Shown here piece after piece: positions 1 to 8,961 of a stretch of 64,000 nt of DNA (position 1 is the stretch's first letter; the number at the start of each line of letters is the position of its first letter). A program made the position numbers and the translations under genes. The notes below the pieces were generated by a model. That model was not told where the DNA came from. It made no database searches and saw nothing but the letters and a program-made list of their open reading frames with translations. Origin of the DNA: Planctomycetota bacterium (GTDB taxonomy: Bacteria; Planctomycetota; UBA1135; UBA2386); the NCBI GenBank assembly GCA_028281765.1, contig JANQJF010000054.1:59067-123066 (forward strand). The letters are read 5' to 3'.

Positions 1-59
1 CCCTTCGGCCCCGGCGCGAGCGGGTCTGTCATGCGCGCATCGTAACCGCCGGGTGCCGC

Positions 60-605
60 TCAGCGACCCGAACGATCGTCGACCACGACCCAGCGCGGCA
101 GTCGCTGTTTCAGGTACCGGGTCGCCGCGGCGTCGAACACGTCGCCCGGATCCGCATCACCCATCGCCTCCGCGATTCCGCCGCCGACCCAGCCGACCGC
201 GACGGTACGGCGGCACGCCAACCGCCTCCCGTCCTCGCTGCGAACGCACGCGACCGCGTCGGAGCCTCCCTCGCCGGCAACGTCGGCAAACGCGACGGTC
301 AGCCCGTTCTCGCGCGCCTCGATCCCGCCGATGTCGTGGGAGTACACGACGTCGAGGCCACCGGACCCGACCAGCTTCTGGCGCAGGAACTCACGCGTCC
401 CGGGATCGGTCGCCATGGCCTCGGTCAGGCCGCGCCAAGCCGCCTCGACGGCCTCGGCCTCCTCGGCGGAGACCGTCCGATCGGAGTCCGCCTGGAGGGT
501 GACAGCGCACTCATTGGAGAACGTGAAGCGCCGCTGCGGCCCGCCGCTGCAGGCCTGGAGAGCGGCGATCAGGGCCAACGGCAACACGACGTGCATGCGA
601 TTCAT
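60..605 (-). CDS. Putative lipoprotein, unknown function
   Basis: 181 residues. The N-terminus is a short basic-hydrophobic signal peptide ending in a lipobox (LQAC, Cys at about residue 19), so the mature protein should be lipid-anchored outside the cytoplasm. The remaining ~160 residues show no family I recognise; a stretch near residues 45-75 is rich in Glu/Ala and probably helical, the rest looks mixed. An internal ATG at 596 would also keep the signal peptide. It diverges from pyrC with about 140 bp between the two starts, so it probably has its own promoter. Coding is supported by the signal peptide and an uninterrupted frame; the product is hypothetical. Confidence 0.7.
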   Translation of the reverse strand: MNRMHVVLPLALIAALQACSGGPQRRFTFSNECAVTLQADSDRTVSAEEAEAVEAAWRGLTEAMATDPGTREFLRQKLVGSGGLDVVYSHDIGGIEARENGLTVAFADVAGEGGSDAVACVRSEDGRRLACRRTVAVGWVGGGIAEAMGDADPGDVFDAAATRYLKQRLPRWVVVDDRSGR

Positions 606-746
606 CGCGAAGGGTTCGTGCGTGGGGGTCCGAGATTTCGGATTCGTCGGATGGGATCTGAGGGGAATTGGGAGGTTCGCACCGAGGCCACAGCCTCCCC
701 ACGCGCTCGATCAAGACCATGGGACCGTGTCCCGAACACCGCTATC

Positions 747-1787
747 GTGACCCTCGTGGAGCTGACCATCCGACGTCCCGACGACTGGCACGTGCACCTG
801 CGCGACGGTGCCGTCCTGCGGCATACCGTGGCCGACTGCGCGCGCAACTTCCATCGCGCGATCGTGATGCCGAACCTCGTGCCGCCGGTCGTGACGACCG
901 CGGACGCCGAGGCCTACCGCGATCGCATCCTCGCAGCGCGGCCAAAGGGCTCGGACTTCGAGCCGCTGTTGACGCTCTACCTGACGGACAACACCGCAGC
1001 CGACGAGATCGAACGCGCCGCGGCGAGTGGATTCGTCCCCGCGGTCAAGCTCTACCCGGCCGGCGCGACGACCAACAGCGACTCCGGCGTCACCGAGCTC
1101 GAACACGTCTGGGGCGCGCTCGAGGCGATGGCCGAGCACGGCCTCGTGCTCTGCGTGCACGGCGAGGTCACGGTCCGAGAAGTCGACATCTTCGATCGCG
1201 AACGCGCGTTCATCGACGAGAAGCTCACCCAGATCGTCGGCCGCGTGCCGAACCTGCGCGTCGTGTTCGAACACATCACGACGCGCGATGCCGTCCAGTT
1301 CGTCGCGTCGGCCCCTCCGAACGTGGCCGCGACGATCACGGCGCACCACCTGCTGCTCGAACGGAACGACATGCTCGTCGGCGGCATCCGCCCGCACTAC
1401 TACTGCCTGCCGATCCTCAAGCGGCGCGAGGATCGCGACGCGTTGGTCGCGGCCGCAACGGGCGACGATCCCCGCTTCTTCCTCGGCACGGACAGCGCGC
1501 CGCACGCGAAGCACACGAAGGAGGCGCCGTGTGGCTGCGCCGGCGTCTACACGGCGCGCGACGCGCTCGGGTTCTACGCCGAAGTATTCGACGCGGCGGA
1601 CAAGCTCGATCGACTCGAGGCGTTCGCGAGTGATCGGGGTGCCGACTTCTACGGGCTGCCGCGAAACGAAGACACGGTGACGTTGCGGCGGGACCCCGCG
1701 GCGGTTCCGGCCGAACTCGCGTTCGGCGACGAGACCGTCGTGCCGCTGCGCGCGGGCAGCGACGTGGCCTGGTCCCTCGCGAACTGA
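747..1787 (+). CDS. pyrC: Dihydroorotase (class II, PyrC)
   Basis: Catalyses the reversible cyclisation of N-carbamoyl-L-aspartate to dihydroorotate, third step of pyrimidine synthesis, in the cytoplasm. With the GTG start at 747 the protein is 346 residues, almost the length of the E. coli enzyme (348). The opening [13 protein letters not shown] holds the HxH metal ligands; [11 protein letters not shown] carries the lysine that is carboxylated to bridge the two zincs; VHGEVT, FEHITT and [10 protein letters not shown] supply the remaining His/Asp ligands and catalytic Asp. The frame stays open upstream to 336, but those residues have no PyrC similarity, so a start at GTG 747 or 756 is preferred. 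It converges with the next gene with only one base between stops. It stands alone, without other pyr genes in view. Confidence 0.96.
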   Translation: MTLVELTIRRPDDWHVHLRDGAVLRHTVADCARNFHRAIVMPNLVPPVVTTADAEAYRDRILAARPKGSDFEPLLTLYLTDNTAADEIERAAASGFVPAVKLYPAGATTNSDSGVTELEHVWGALEAMAEHGLVLCVHGEVTVREVDIFDRERAFIDEKLTQIVGRVPNLRVVFEHITTRDAVQFVASAPPNVAATITAHHLLLERNDMLVGGIRPHYYCLPILKRREDRDALVAAATGDDPRFFLGTDSAPHAKHTKEAPCGCAGVYTARDALGFYAEVFDAADKLDRLEAFASDRGADFYGLPRNEDTVTLRRDPAAVPAELAFGDETVVPLRAGSDVAWSLAN

Positions 1788-1788
1788 A

Positions 1789-2913
1789 TCACCGGCCGCG
1801 CAGCCGCCGGATCCGTCCGTCGTGCGCGCCGAACCACAGGTCTTGCCCATGCACGGCCGGCGAACTCCACACCGTCGCGCCGACCTCGAAGCGCCACGCG
1901 ACCGCGCCATTCTCGCGTTCGATCGCGAACAGCGCGCCGGGCTCTTCGCCGCCCGCGCCGCCGCCACCGACGTAGACGTGCGCGCCGGCGATCGCCGGCG
2001 TGCCGAGCACGCGTCCCCCGATGTCGACGCGCCACACCTCGCCACCGTCCGCCAGTCGCAACGCGTAGACGTGATGATCGTCCGATCCGACGAACAGCAC
2101 TCCCCGCTCGACGTCCAACGCAGGTGACGAGAACACCTTGCCGCCGGTCTCGAACCGCCAGCGCTCGATGCCGGTCGCGGCATCGATCGCGTAGACGTGT
2201 CCGTCGTCGGAGCCGCAGAACACGACGCCGTCATGAATCGCCGGCGAACACCACACGGTCGCGCCGGTCTCGAATCGCCAGCGCACGTCCCCGCTGTCCG
2301 CCTCGAGACCGTAGACGAACCCGTCTCGCGAACCGATCGCGACCAGGCCGTTCGCGAGCGCCGGCGATGACAGGATCTCTCCTCCGGTCGGTGTCTTCCA
2401 CTGCACTTCGCCCGTCGCCGTGTCCACAGCGTAGACGTGATGATCGAACGCGCCAAACCAACACGTCCCTCCCGCGATCGCAGGCGAGGACTGCTCACCA
2501 CCACCACCGAGCTCGACGGACCAGAGCTTCCCCCCACTCTTCGCATCGAGCGCGTAGAAACGGTTGTCGTCCGCGCCGAAGTAGACTACGCCATTGACGA
2601 CCGACGGGGACGCGCGCACCAACCCGTCGACCTCGAACGACCACAGCTCCTCACCGGTCACGGTATCGAGAGCCCACAGCCGATTCGCGAAGGTGCCGCA
2701 GTACAGCACGCCGTCGACCACCGTCGGTGACGACTCGACCGCGCCTCCGGTGTCGAACTCCCACACCAGCTCGGGATCGACGATCGTCGTCGCGTCCGAA
2801 CCGACTCCGGGATGCGTCGGTCCGCCGCGGAAGTGCGGCCAATCACCGTCGGTGTCGTGCATCGCTCCACACGCGCCCAGCAGGCACGCGCTCCACAGGA
2901 TTCCGTGTCTCAT
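1789..2913 (-). CDS. PQQ-like beta-propeller lipoprotein
   Basis: 374 residues. A signal peptide ends in LLGAC (lipobox Cys about residue 15), so the protein should be anchored on the periplasmic side. The rest is a series of about eight blade-like repeats with the pattern SSPxxxxGxVYxGxxDxxxYALDxxTGxxxWxFxTGG, the signature of PQQ-type beta-propellers (as in BamB and quinoprotein dehydrogenases). No dehydrogenase active-site motifs or haem site are visible, so a structural, binding or BamB-like scaffold role is more likely than enzymatic activity. The stop lies one base from that of pyrC. Confidence 0.88.
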   Translation of the reverse strand: MRHGILWSACLLGACGAMHDTDGDWPHFRGGPTHPGVGSDATTIVDPELVWEFDTGGAVESSPTVVDGVLYCGTFANRLWALDTVTGEELWSFEVDGLVRASPSVVNGVVYFGADDNRFYALDAKSGGKLWSVELGGGGEQSSPAIAGGTCWFGAFDHHVYAVDTATGEVQWKTPTGGEILSSPALANGLVAIGSRDGFVYGLEADSGDVRWRFETGATVWCSPAIHDGVVFCGSDDGHVYAIDAATGIERWRFETGGKVFSSPALDVERGVLFVGSDDHHVYALRLADGGEVWRVDIGGRVLGTPAIAGAHVYVGGGGAGGEEPGALFAIERENGAVAWRFEVGATVWSSPAVHGQDLWFGAHDGRIRRLRGR

Positions 2914-3310
2914 CGCGCAGCTCCTGGCCGTGCCGCCCGAGACGGATCGGCCGACGGTAGCCTAGAGTTCCGTCGCCGCCCTTCTCCGACGCATTTCTCC
3001 ATGGGCTGCGCCGAACCCGGCGAGAAGGCTGTCGGATTTTTCGAGTTCGCGTTTTCGCGCCGAACGAGCGCGGGCTCTCGCCCATGGACATGAGCCACCC
3101 ACACCCCGAAGTCGCCCTCGCAGACGTCACCTGGTTGACCGCCCGTAACCGAATCCTTACCCGGCTGGAAAGCCCCCGCAACGGGCCTCCGAGTCGGGGA
3201 GAGGGCTCGGACACGATCGACGGGCGTGCCCCCCGCCGCGTCGAGCGTCCGCTCGGCTGCGGTTCGTCGAGGTCGTTCGCGGCTCGACGAGGTCTCCCGT
3301 GTGAGTCGCC
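2914..3310. other. Intergenic stretch, no intact gene
   Basis: About 400 bp without a credible gene. It contains the 12-mer CGGATTTTTCGA at 3033-3044, which recurs exactly upstream of the genes around 39.85 kb. The right half is GC-rich and leads into the orphan C-terminal module at 3311, so it may be decayed sequence of that lost gene; I could not recognise protein similarity in it. Confidence 0.4.
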
Positions 3311-3514
3311 GTGACCGGGGCTCTCACCGGAACCTTCGACCCGCTCGACACCGCGTGCGCGATCAACACGTTGCGACACTCGCTCACCCTGCCGAGCGAC
3401 TCGTCGCTGATCGATCTGACGATCTACCAGCAGGGATACGCGATCGCTCCCGGCGCGAACCCGCTGGGGCTCGTCCTGAGCAACGGTATCGCGTGGACGA
3501 TCCAGGGCGCATAG
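3311..3514 (+). pseudogene. Orphan C-terminal module of a secreted protein
   Basis: 67 residues, readable from a GTG. The sequence matches the last third of the ~130-residue C-terminal module that ends the intact secreted proteins at 34054-35601 and 8962-10293: LTLPSDSSLI, IYQQGYAIAPGANPLGLVLS and NGIAWTIQG here correspond to LPLANQQSLL, a FLQGVVVDPDLNGLGLAVS-type block and NGVEWVIGN in the 34 kb protein. There is no signal peptide and no N-terminal domain. The simplest reading is the surviving 3-prime end of a deleted or decayed secreted-protein gene, though a short translated product cannot be excluded. Confidence 0.6.
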
Positions 3515-3589
3515 CCGCCGCCACGCCGCTCCGGGATTGGCAGCAATCCCGTTGATTGCTATCCTCGCTCTCTGGAAGGAGAGTCGAGT

Positions 3590-6361
3590 ATGGATCCGTA
3601 TGAATCGAGCCAGCCGTCATCCGGGCTGGCTTGGCCGGCAGTCGCCGTGATGTCGCTGGCTGCCGCGGTCTATTTCAGTCGCGAGGTCCCGTTTCGTCAT
3701 TCGCGGCCCACGGACGTGAGGGTCGCGCCGACGGTCGAGTCACATCTGTCTCGGGACCCGCTGACGGCGCTTCCGGACAACACTCCCACGGCGATTCCCG
3801 GTGACATTGACCATTGCTTCGTCGTGACTGTGCCGAAGGGCGATTCCCCCGGGACACGAGAACGCCGTCGACGCGTTCGCCACGCTTTGCACGTAGCTGC
3901 GTCGGTTCGAGGTTACACACCGTGCCCGGTACATCGCCAGCGACGGATCCCCCTGCCGAGTCCACAGCTGATGGCCCTGAGAGCGGACAGCACCGCCGAG
4001 GAAGGCCCTCACGACAAGGACGAAACCGCCGACCCGAGCGAGAGTTCGTCACGATCGACTCCAACGACTCCGATGCTCAACGCCGACTGCCTCGAGAACG
4101 GCGAAGAGAACGTGCTGGTCGTCTGGATGCCGGAAGCGGCAAGTGACGCTTCCGATCGACTGATAGAGCTCTGCAACCGCGTCCGAGAGTTCTCGCCTCG
4201 AGTCACTGTGATCGGTCCCTCCTCGACCGCTTGCTATGAGTCGCTGGACATCCCCGAATACGTCAGGGTGTATTCGCCTTGGGTCACCGAGATCGAAGAG
4301 CTGCCGAGTTCCTTCGTTCGCCTCACGTGCAGCGACAAGGAACTCGCCGAGCGTCTCCACGAAGAGCTGAGTCTCCGGGGTGCCAGCCGCCCCGACCAAA
4401 CCCTCCTCGTGCTCGAGCGCGACAATCGATACGCGAGCAGCTGGCTGCGGCACTGTGCGGACGCGTGGGGGCTCAACGACAACAACGGCGCGGAAGCGTC
4501 CGACCAGGAATCACCGCAATTTCCCACGGTCTACTACAGCCGCTGGATCGATGGCGATTGGCCTCCAGCCACGGCAGTGCAAGACCGTACCGGGAAGCTC
4601 GCAATCCGAAGAGAATCGCGAGACCTGGAGCGGCCGGAGGGCGCCGCGTCGCTCGACTATCTGCGGCGACTGCGCAAGAAGCTGTCCCTGGAACCGCAAC
4701 TCCGGGACATCCGAGCCGTCGGGATCTTCGGCATCGACGTGCACGACAAACTGCTGATCCTGCAGGCACTCAAGCCGATCCTGCCGGACGCGATCTACTT
4801 CACGAGCGATCTCGACGCCTACTTCACGCATCCCCAAGAACTGCGACACACGCGGAATCTACTCGTCGCGGCCGGGCACGACCTGATTCCCCACACGGTC
4901 GACAATCCCGGACTCAGCGGCCGCATCCTCACACCGCCGTTCCGCGACAGCTACCAGTCCAGCGCGTACTTGGCGTTCTGCGCCGCGCTCGGGGCCAAGC
5001 AAGCAACATCGAAGTTCGACGGCACGAAGTTCCGGCTCCAGGACTGCCTCATGGCACTGAGCCTGCCCGTGGTCATTCGTTGTCCGCTGCTGATGGGTTT
5101 GCCCATTTCGGAGACCTGGCAGGTTCTTTCGAGTAGGCGCATGCCCATGCCCGGCTCGGTATTCGAGATCGGCACGATCCGGCCGGTCCGCATGGACGAG
5201 CAACCGACGTTCTCGCTCTGGGGTTGGTTGTGCAGCGGTGGCGTGCTGCTTGCGGCGATCCTCGGCGCCGGACTCACCGTCTTGCTGCTGTCCGGAGGCA
5301 AGCCGAAGGTCCATCCGTCGAACAAGAAGTGGTACTGGGGCAGCGCCCTGTCCATCGCGTTGGCTCTGGTCGTTTGGATCACGATGGCCTTCTCCTCCGA
5401 GCCCCTGAGCTGGTGGCATGGAGTCAGCGTCTGGCCCACCGAGGTGTTGCGCCTGTTCGGAATGATGCTGTCGCTGGCGTTCGCATACCACGTCTCCGAG
5501 TCGATGCGAACGCCACTGCAGGAGCTCGTGCGCCAAGGTGCTGTCCCCAAGACGGTGACGTTCATGGCGCTTGAGATCATCCGAAAGATCCTCCGAGGGA
5601 TCTACGATCGGATGCACTTCCTGCTCGGTCGCAAGCGACGGAGCGAGCCGACGAAGGCTCCCTCGGGATCGACGAGCGACGTATCTCGCGCACTCGATCG
5701 AATCACGGGCCACGCTCTCTGCCTCGCGACGGTCTTGACGGTAGTCGCAGCCTGGCTGCTGTGGCTGTTCCGGTGGCCACACGCTCCGACCCGCGGAGCG
5801 TGGGTCACGGTCCTCGATACCGCGATCATGCTGCTGTCGAGCCTGGCGCTCACCTGGCTCGTCCTTCTCGTCGTCGAGTTCGCTCGACTCTACGCGACGT
5901 GGTGCACCGCGCTGAAGGACCAGATCGCCACGAAGCTCGACGAGCGCACGCTGCGGTCGACTCTCGACGAAATCGCCAAGGCGGGCGGACGAGGCATCTA
6001 CGGCCCGTTCGTCGTGATCCTCGTCGTGTGCATCGCGCGCATGACTCCGTTCGACAACTGGACGTGGCCGGTCGGTTTCAACCTGATCCTCGTCTCGAGC
6101 GCCGTCCTCGTGGTCTTGGCGCACATCCAGCTCCACAACCGAGCCACCGACCTCAGAGACGCCGGCCTCGACCTGATTCGGGATCGCATCGTCGCGAAGG
6201 AGGCCCAGGCTCCACTGCTGGAGTTCAAGCTGGGTGAATTGCAGAACATGCGGCACGGCATTCTCGCCGGCCCGGGCAACCACCCTGTCCTGCGCGCGCT
6301 GATCATCCCATTCTCGGGTATCGGCGGCCTGTCGTTGTTTCATTGGTTCCAAGCGATGTAG
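3590..6361 (+). CDS. Large multi-pass membrane protein with a Rossmann-like domain
   Basis: 923 residues, preceded by a strong ribosome-binding site (GGAAGGAGAG, 3574-3583), which fixes the start. One hydrophobic segment lies at residues 11-29. A soluble region follows, containing alternating beta/alpha sequence from about 170 to 530; its best-marked part (377-455) reads VGIFGIDVHDKLLILQALKP, then YFTSDLDAYFTHPQELRHTR and PPFRDSYQSSAY, reminiscent of a periplasmic-binding-protein or response-type Rossmann fold. After that come about seven membrane segments (roughly 543-567, 581-601, 618-634, 706-727, 738-763, 802-818, 828-846) separated by a basic cytoplasmic-looking loop (660-705) and an amphipathic helix. 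I do not know the function. A sensor or effector role is possible because similar Rossmann blocks occur, to my recollection, in uncharacterised signalling or conflict proteins. Confidence 0.8.
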   Translation: MDPYESSQPSSGLAWPAVAVMSLAAAVYFSREVPFRHSRPTDVRVAPTVESHLSRDPLTALPDNTPTAIPGDIDHCFVVTVPKGDSPGTRERRRRVRHALHVAASVRGYTPCPVHRQRRIPLPSPQLMALRADSTAEEGPHDKDETADPSESSSRSTPTTPMLNADCLENGEENVLVVWMPEAASDASDRLIELCNRVREFSPRVTVIGPSSTACYESLDIPEYVRVYSPWVTEIEELPSSFVRLTCSDKELAERLHEELSLRGASRPDQTLLVLERDNRYASSWLRHCADAWGLNDNNGAEASDQESPQFPTVYYSRWIDGDWPPATAVQDRTGKLAIRRESRDLERPEGAASLDYLRRLRKKLSLEPQLRDIRAVGIFGIDVHDKLLILQALKPILPDAIYFTSDLDAYFTHPQELRHTRNLLVAAGHDLIPHTVDNPGLSGRILTPPFRDSYQSSAYLAFCAALGAKQATSKFDGTKFRLQDCLMALSLPVVIRCPLLMGLPISETWQVLSSRRMPMPGSVFEIGTIRPVRMDEQPTFSLWGWLCSGGVLLAAILGAGLTVLLLSGGKPKVHPSNKKWYWGSALSIALALVVWITMAFSSEPLSWWHGVSVWPTEVLRLFGMMLSLAFAYHVSESMRTPLQELVRQGAVPKTVTFMALEIIRKILRGIYDRMHFLLGRKRRSEPTKAPSGSTSDVSRALDRITGHALCLATVLTVVAAWLLWLFRWPHAPTRGAWVTVLDTAIMLLSSLALTWLVLLVVEFARLYATWCTALKDQIATKLDERTLRSTLDEIAKAGGRGIYGPFVVILVVCIARMTPFDNWTWPVGFNLILVSSAVLVVLAHIQLHNRATDLRDAGLDLIRDRIVAKEAQAPLLEFKLGELQNMRHGILAGPGNHPVLRALIIPFSGIGGLSLFHWFQAM

Positions 6362-6408
6362 CCATGGAGGGAAGCCGCAGGGTCGACTCGATCGCTAAGC
6401 TGCCGAGC

Positions 6409-8067
6409 ATGCGCTCCCATCTCCTCCCCGCACTCGGCTGCGCGCTCGCCATGGCAGCCGTGTCGATCCTCCCGGCCCAACAGCCGGGCTTCGCCCGCGT
6501 CTTCGACAGCCACATGGTGCTGCAGCAGCATCGACCGGTGCGCGTCTGGGGTTGGGGCACCGCGGGGCAGTCGGCCGTGGTGCAGTTCGACGCGCAGGAA
6601 CACCACACGACGGTCGACGCGTCGGGCGCGTGGTCCGTGACTCTCGAGCCGCTGCAGGCCAGCGCCGTGGGACGCACTCTCTCCGTCGCGACCGGCGACG
6701 AGACCTTCACCCTCGAAGACGTCGTCGTCGGCGAAGTGTGGATCTGCGGCGGACAGAGCAACATGCGCTGGACGGTGCGCGGCACGCGCGACGCCGACCT
6801 CGAGATCGCATGCGCCGACGATCCCTTGCTTCGCTTCGTGCGCTTGCCCAACGAGGCGCGTGGCGAACCACGCCGCGACTACGCACGCCCCGAACACGGC
6901 GGTGCCGGCAAGAGCTGGCGTGCGATCGACGCGAAGTCCGTCGTCGATTGCACGGGCGTCGGCTACTACTTCGCCCAGCGCTTGCGCCGTCACTTGAAGG
7001 TGCCGGTCGGCATCGTCGAAGTCGCATGGGGCGGCACGTCCGCGCAGTTCTGGGTGCCCAAGCCGCGGCTGCGCGAGTTCGCGAGCGTCGCACCGATGTT
7101 CACGAAGTTCGAAGCCGCGATGGCGAAGTGGAGCGAGGGCGGCGGCGAAGCGGGAGCGAAACGCGCCTTCGAACGAGACCTCGCGACGTGGAGGAAACTG
7201 AAGGACACGCCGCACCCCGAGGGGGCCGACTTGCCAAAGCGCCCCGACCGCCGCAACTACCAGAACCCGAGCCACAAGCGTCACCCCGGCGGCGGCTACG
7301 ACGGTATGCTCGTCCCCCTCAGCGGCTTCACCGCGCGTGGCGCGCTCTACTTCCAGGGCGAGAACAACGCGTTCGGCGACATGTTTCGGCCGTTCCCCGA
7401 CACGTACCCCGCTGTGATCCAGACGTGGCGCGAGCTGTTCGCCAACGCCGAACTTCCGATCGGCCTGATCCAGATCGGCGGCTGGAGCAACCGCCGCACG
7501 ATGACCTACGACATGAATCACCACACGAACGTCGTGCGAGAGGTTCAGTTCGACACCTGGCGCCGCACGAAGAACACCGGTCTCATCGTCACGTTCGACC
7601 TCAACTCGAACGGCAACATCCACCCAGGCCACAAGCGCCCGGTCGGCGACCGCGCCGCCCGCTGGGCGCTCGCCGAGGTCTACGGCGCGAAGGGCCACGA
7701 CAAGAAACCACTGCGCTGGCGCGGCCCCGTCTACGCCGGCAGCGAAGTCACACAGAAGGGCCGCATCCGCGTGCGGTTCGAAGCGCCGACCGCCGCCGGC
7801 CTCCGCCTCGACAAGGACCAGGCGCTCGGCTTCTACCTCGCCGGAGAAGACCGCATGTTTCACAAAGCCGACGCGCGCGTCGTCGACAAGACGATGGTCG
7901 AGGTCTTCTGTGATGCGGTGCCCCAGCCGGTCGCGGTCCGCTACGCGTGGTCGAACCTGCCGCTCGGTTCGTTGATGAACGGCAAGGAGCTGCCGGCGTA
8001 CCCGTTTCGCAGCGACAACTGGCCGCTGAAACCGCACCGATCGGATGCGGAATACGTCCGGCGATGA
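6409..8067 (+). CDS. Sialate O-acetylesterase-type SGNH esterase, secreted
   Basis: 552 residues from the ATG at 6409, chosen because a clean signal peptide (hydrophobic, ending ILPAQ) follows immediately; in-frame starts at 6343 and 6364 would bury it. Residues 114-119 are GGQSNM, the nucleophile block of the sialate O-acetylesterase (SASA) family, with Ser117. Further family blocks are EVAWGGTSAQFW, ALYFQGENNA and NIHPGHKRPVGDRAAR. In the last block the usual Asp two positions before the His is Asn, and the third-position residue is Gly, so the catalytic Asp/His pair may be altered. Expected activity: removing acetyl groups from sugars outside the cytoplasm. It starts 48 bp after the membrane protein and may be co-transcribed. 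Confidence 0.88.
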   Translation: MRSHLLPALGCALAMAAVSILPAQQPGFARVFDSHMVLQQHRPVRVWGWGTAGQSAVVQFDAQEHHTTVDASGAWSVTLEPLQASAVGRTLSVATGDETFTLEDVVVGEVWICGGQSNMRWTVRGTRDADLEIACADDPLLRFVRLPNEARGEPRRDYARPEHGGAGKSWRAIDAKSVVDCTGVGYYFAQRLRRHLKVPVGIVEVAWGGTSAQFWVPKPRLREFASVAPMFTKFEAAMAKWSEGGGEAGAKRAFERDLATWRKLKDTPHPEGADLPKRPDRRNYQNPSHKRHPGGGYDGMLVPLSGFTARGALYFQGENNAFGDMFRPFPDTYPAVIQTWRELFANAELPIGLIQIGGWSNRRTMTYDMNHHTNVVREVQFDTWRRTKNTGLIVTFDLNSNGNIHPGHKRPVGDRAARWALAEVYGAKGHDKKPLRWRGPVYAGSEVTQKGRIRVRFEAPTAAGLRLDKDQALGFYLAGEDRMFHKADARVVDKTMVEVFCDAVPQPVAVRYAWSNLPLGSLMNGKELPAYPFRSDNWPLKPHRSDAEYVRR

Positions 8068-8077
8068 CATGCGACTT

Positions 8078-8103
8078 CGCGAGTTGACTCACACTGACTC
8101 GCG
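8078..8103 (+). terminator. Weak hairpin between esterase and DsrE genes
   Basis: CGCGAGT and ACTCGCG (7-bp arms, 12-base loop) lie just after the esterase stop. There is no T-run, so it may be a weak terminator or simply chance in GC-rich DNA. Confidence 0.3.
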
Positions 8104-8118
8104 CGTCACCTTGCTGCC

Positions 8119-8454
8119 ATGGCAGCACACAAAACCGTCGTCGTGATCAACCAGGATCAGATGGGCCACGGCGACCGCGACCTCGGCCGCAAGATCCTCG
8201 GCACCTTTCTCAAGAAGTCGATCGCCCTGCACGGCCTGGAAGCGATCGCGTTCTACAACGGTGGTGTCCGCCTCGTTGCGAACGACTCGCCTGTGCTCGC
8301 CGAACTGACGAGCCTCGAAGCGAACGGCGTCGACCTGTTGCCGTGCGGGACCTGCATCGAGGCGTTCGGCATCGAGGTCGCGGTTGGCAAGGTCTCGAGC
8401 ATGGACGACATCGTCGCAGAGCTCGCGCGGGCGGAGAAGATCTTGACGTTGTAG
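8119..8454 (+). CDS. DsrE-family protein (YedF C-terminal type)
   Basis: 111 residues, about the size of a single DsrE domain. KTVVVINQDQMGHGDRDLG at the N-terminus, AIAFYNGGVRLV in the middle and GVDLLPCGTCIEAFGI toward the end match the C-terminal DsrE-like half of the YedF proteins (selenium-metabolism-associated, sulfur-relay-like). The CGTC pair is the likely redox or sulfur-carrying centre. The N-terminal TusA-like domain of full YedF is absent, and no selenium gene is nearby. It is cytosolic; the exact role is unknown. A terminator hairpin follows at 8493. Confidence 0.85.
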   Translation: MAAHKTVVVINQDQMGHGDRDLGRKILGTFLKKSIALHGLEAIAFYNGGVRLVANDSPVLAELTSLEANGVDLLPCGTCIEAFGIEVAVGKVSSMDDIVAELARAEKILTL

Positions 8455-8486
8455 TGGGGTCGTTGGCGGTTCGAAGGTCTGTGCGC

Positions 8487-8530
8487 ACCGAGGCAGAGCC
8501 GAGCTTCGCTCGGGCTCTGCGCTTGGTTTT
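8487..8530 (+). terminator. Intrinsic terminator, copy 1 of a repeated cassette
   Basis: GCAGAGCCGAG, loop CTTCG, then CTCGGGCTCTGC (8493-8520) form a stem with one bulged base, followed by GCTTGGTTTT. It lies 38 bp after the DsrE stop and before the convergent gene at 8554. A nearly identical 44-bp block sits at 11180-11224 after another plus-strand gene. Confidence 0.75.
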
Positions 8531-8553
8531 GGCAGACAGTCGAGTAGAGGAGC

Positions 8554-8919
8554 TCAGCGGCCAGCACCGCCAAGCTCCCCCCGCACGAACGACAGTCGTT
8601 GGCCGCTGAACTCCAGGGGCATGAACAACGCTCGGAGGAATCCGTCGTGCCAGGTGTACCGAAACGTGGTCTCGACAGCCTGCTTGCGGAGCTGCTTCCA
8701 ACGATCCGCACCCCCGATCTGCGCGATAGTGCGGTCGAGCAGAGCGCGCCCCTTCTCCTGCGCTGCGGCGGTCTCACCCTCGGTCTTCGCGTACGCGGTT
8801 CGCGCGTCGCCCAGACCCTGCATGTTCGCGTAGAGCCCGAGCACGCCGAAGCCCAGGATGGCCACCAACGACAGGACGACCTTCTTCCAGCGCTTGATGG
8901 AGCGGAGCCTCTGCAGCAT
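8554..8919 (-). CDS. Small membrane-anchored protein, possibly truncated
   Basis: 121 residues. A basic N-terminus is followed by one transmembrane segment (about residues 14-32), then a helical stretch rich in Ala/Gly/Glu. The last 60 residues (LLDRTIAQIGGADRWKQL onward) look like the beginning of an outer-membrane lipoprotein-sorting-type domain, which would normally continue for over 150 more residues, yet the frame stops close to the terminator cassette. It could be an intact short protein or a 3-prime-truncated gene. Function unknown. Confidence 0.6.
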   Translation of the reverse strand: MLQRLRSIKRWKKVVLSLVAILGFGVLGLYANMQGLGDARTAYAKTEGETAAAQEKGRALLDRTIAQIGGADRWKQLRKQAVETTFRYTWHDGFLRALFMPLEFSGQRLSFVRGELGGAGR

Positions 8920-8961
8920 TCCCTACTCAAGCGCGCAGTCGGCGCGGAGTTTCGACGAAAG

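Noticed and set aside
336..746. N-terminal extension of dihydroorotase
   Set aside because: The extra 137 residues lack family similarity and overlap the divergent lipoprotein gene; the family length fits the start at 747.
711..2546. A 611-residue minus-strand frame across pyrC
   Set aside because: Antisense of pyrC and off-frame of the PQQ-propeller gene, with no recognisable motif.
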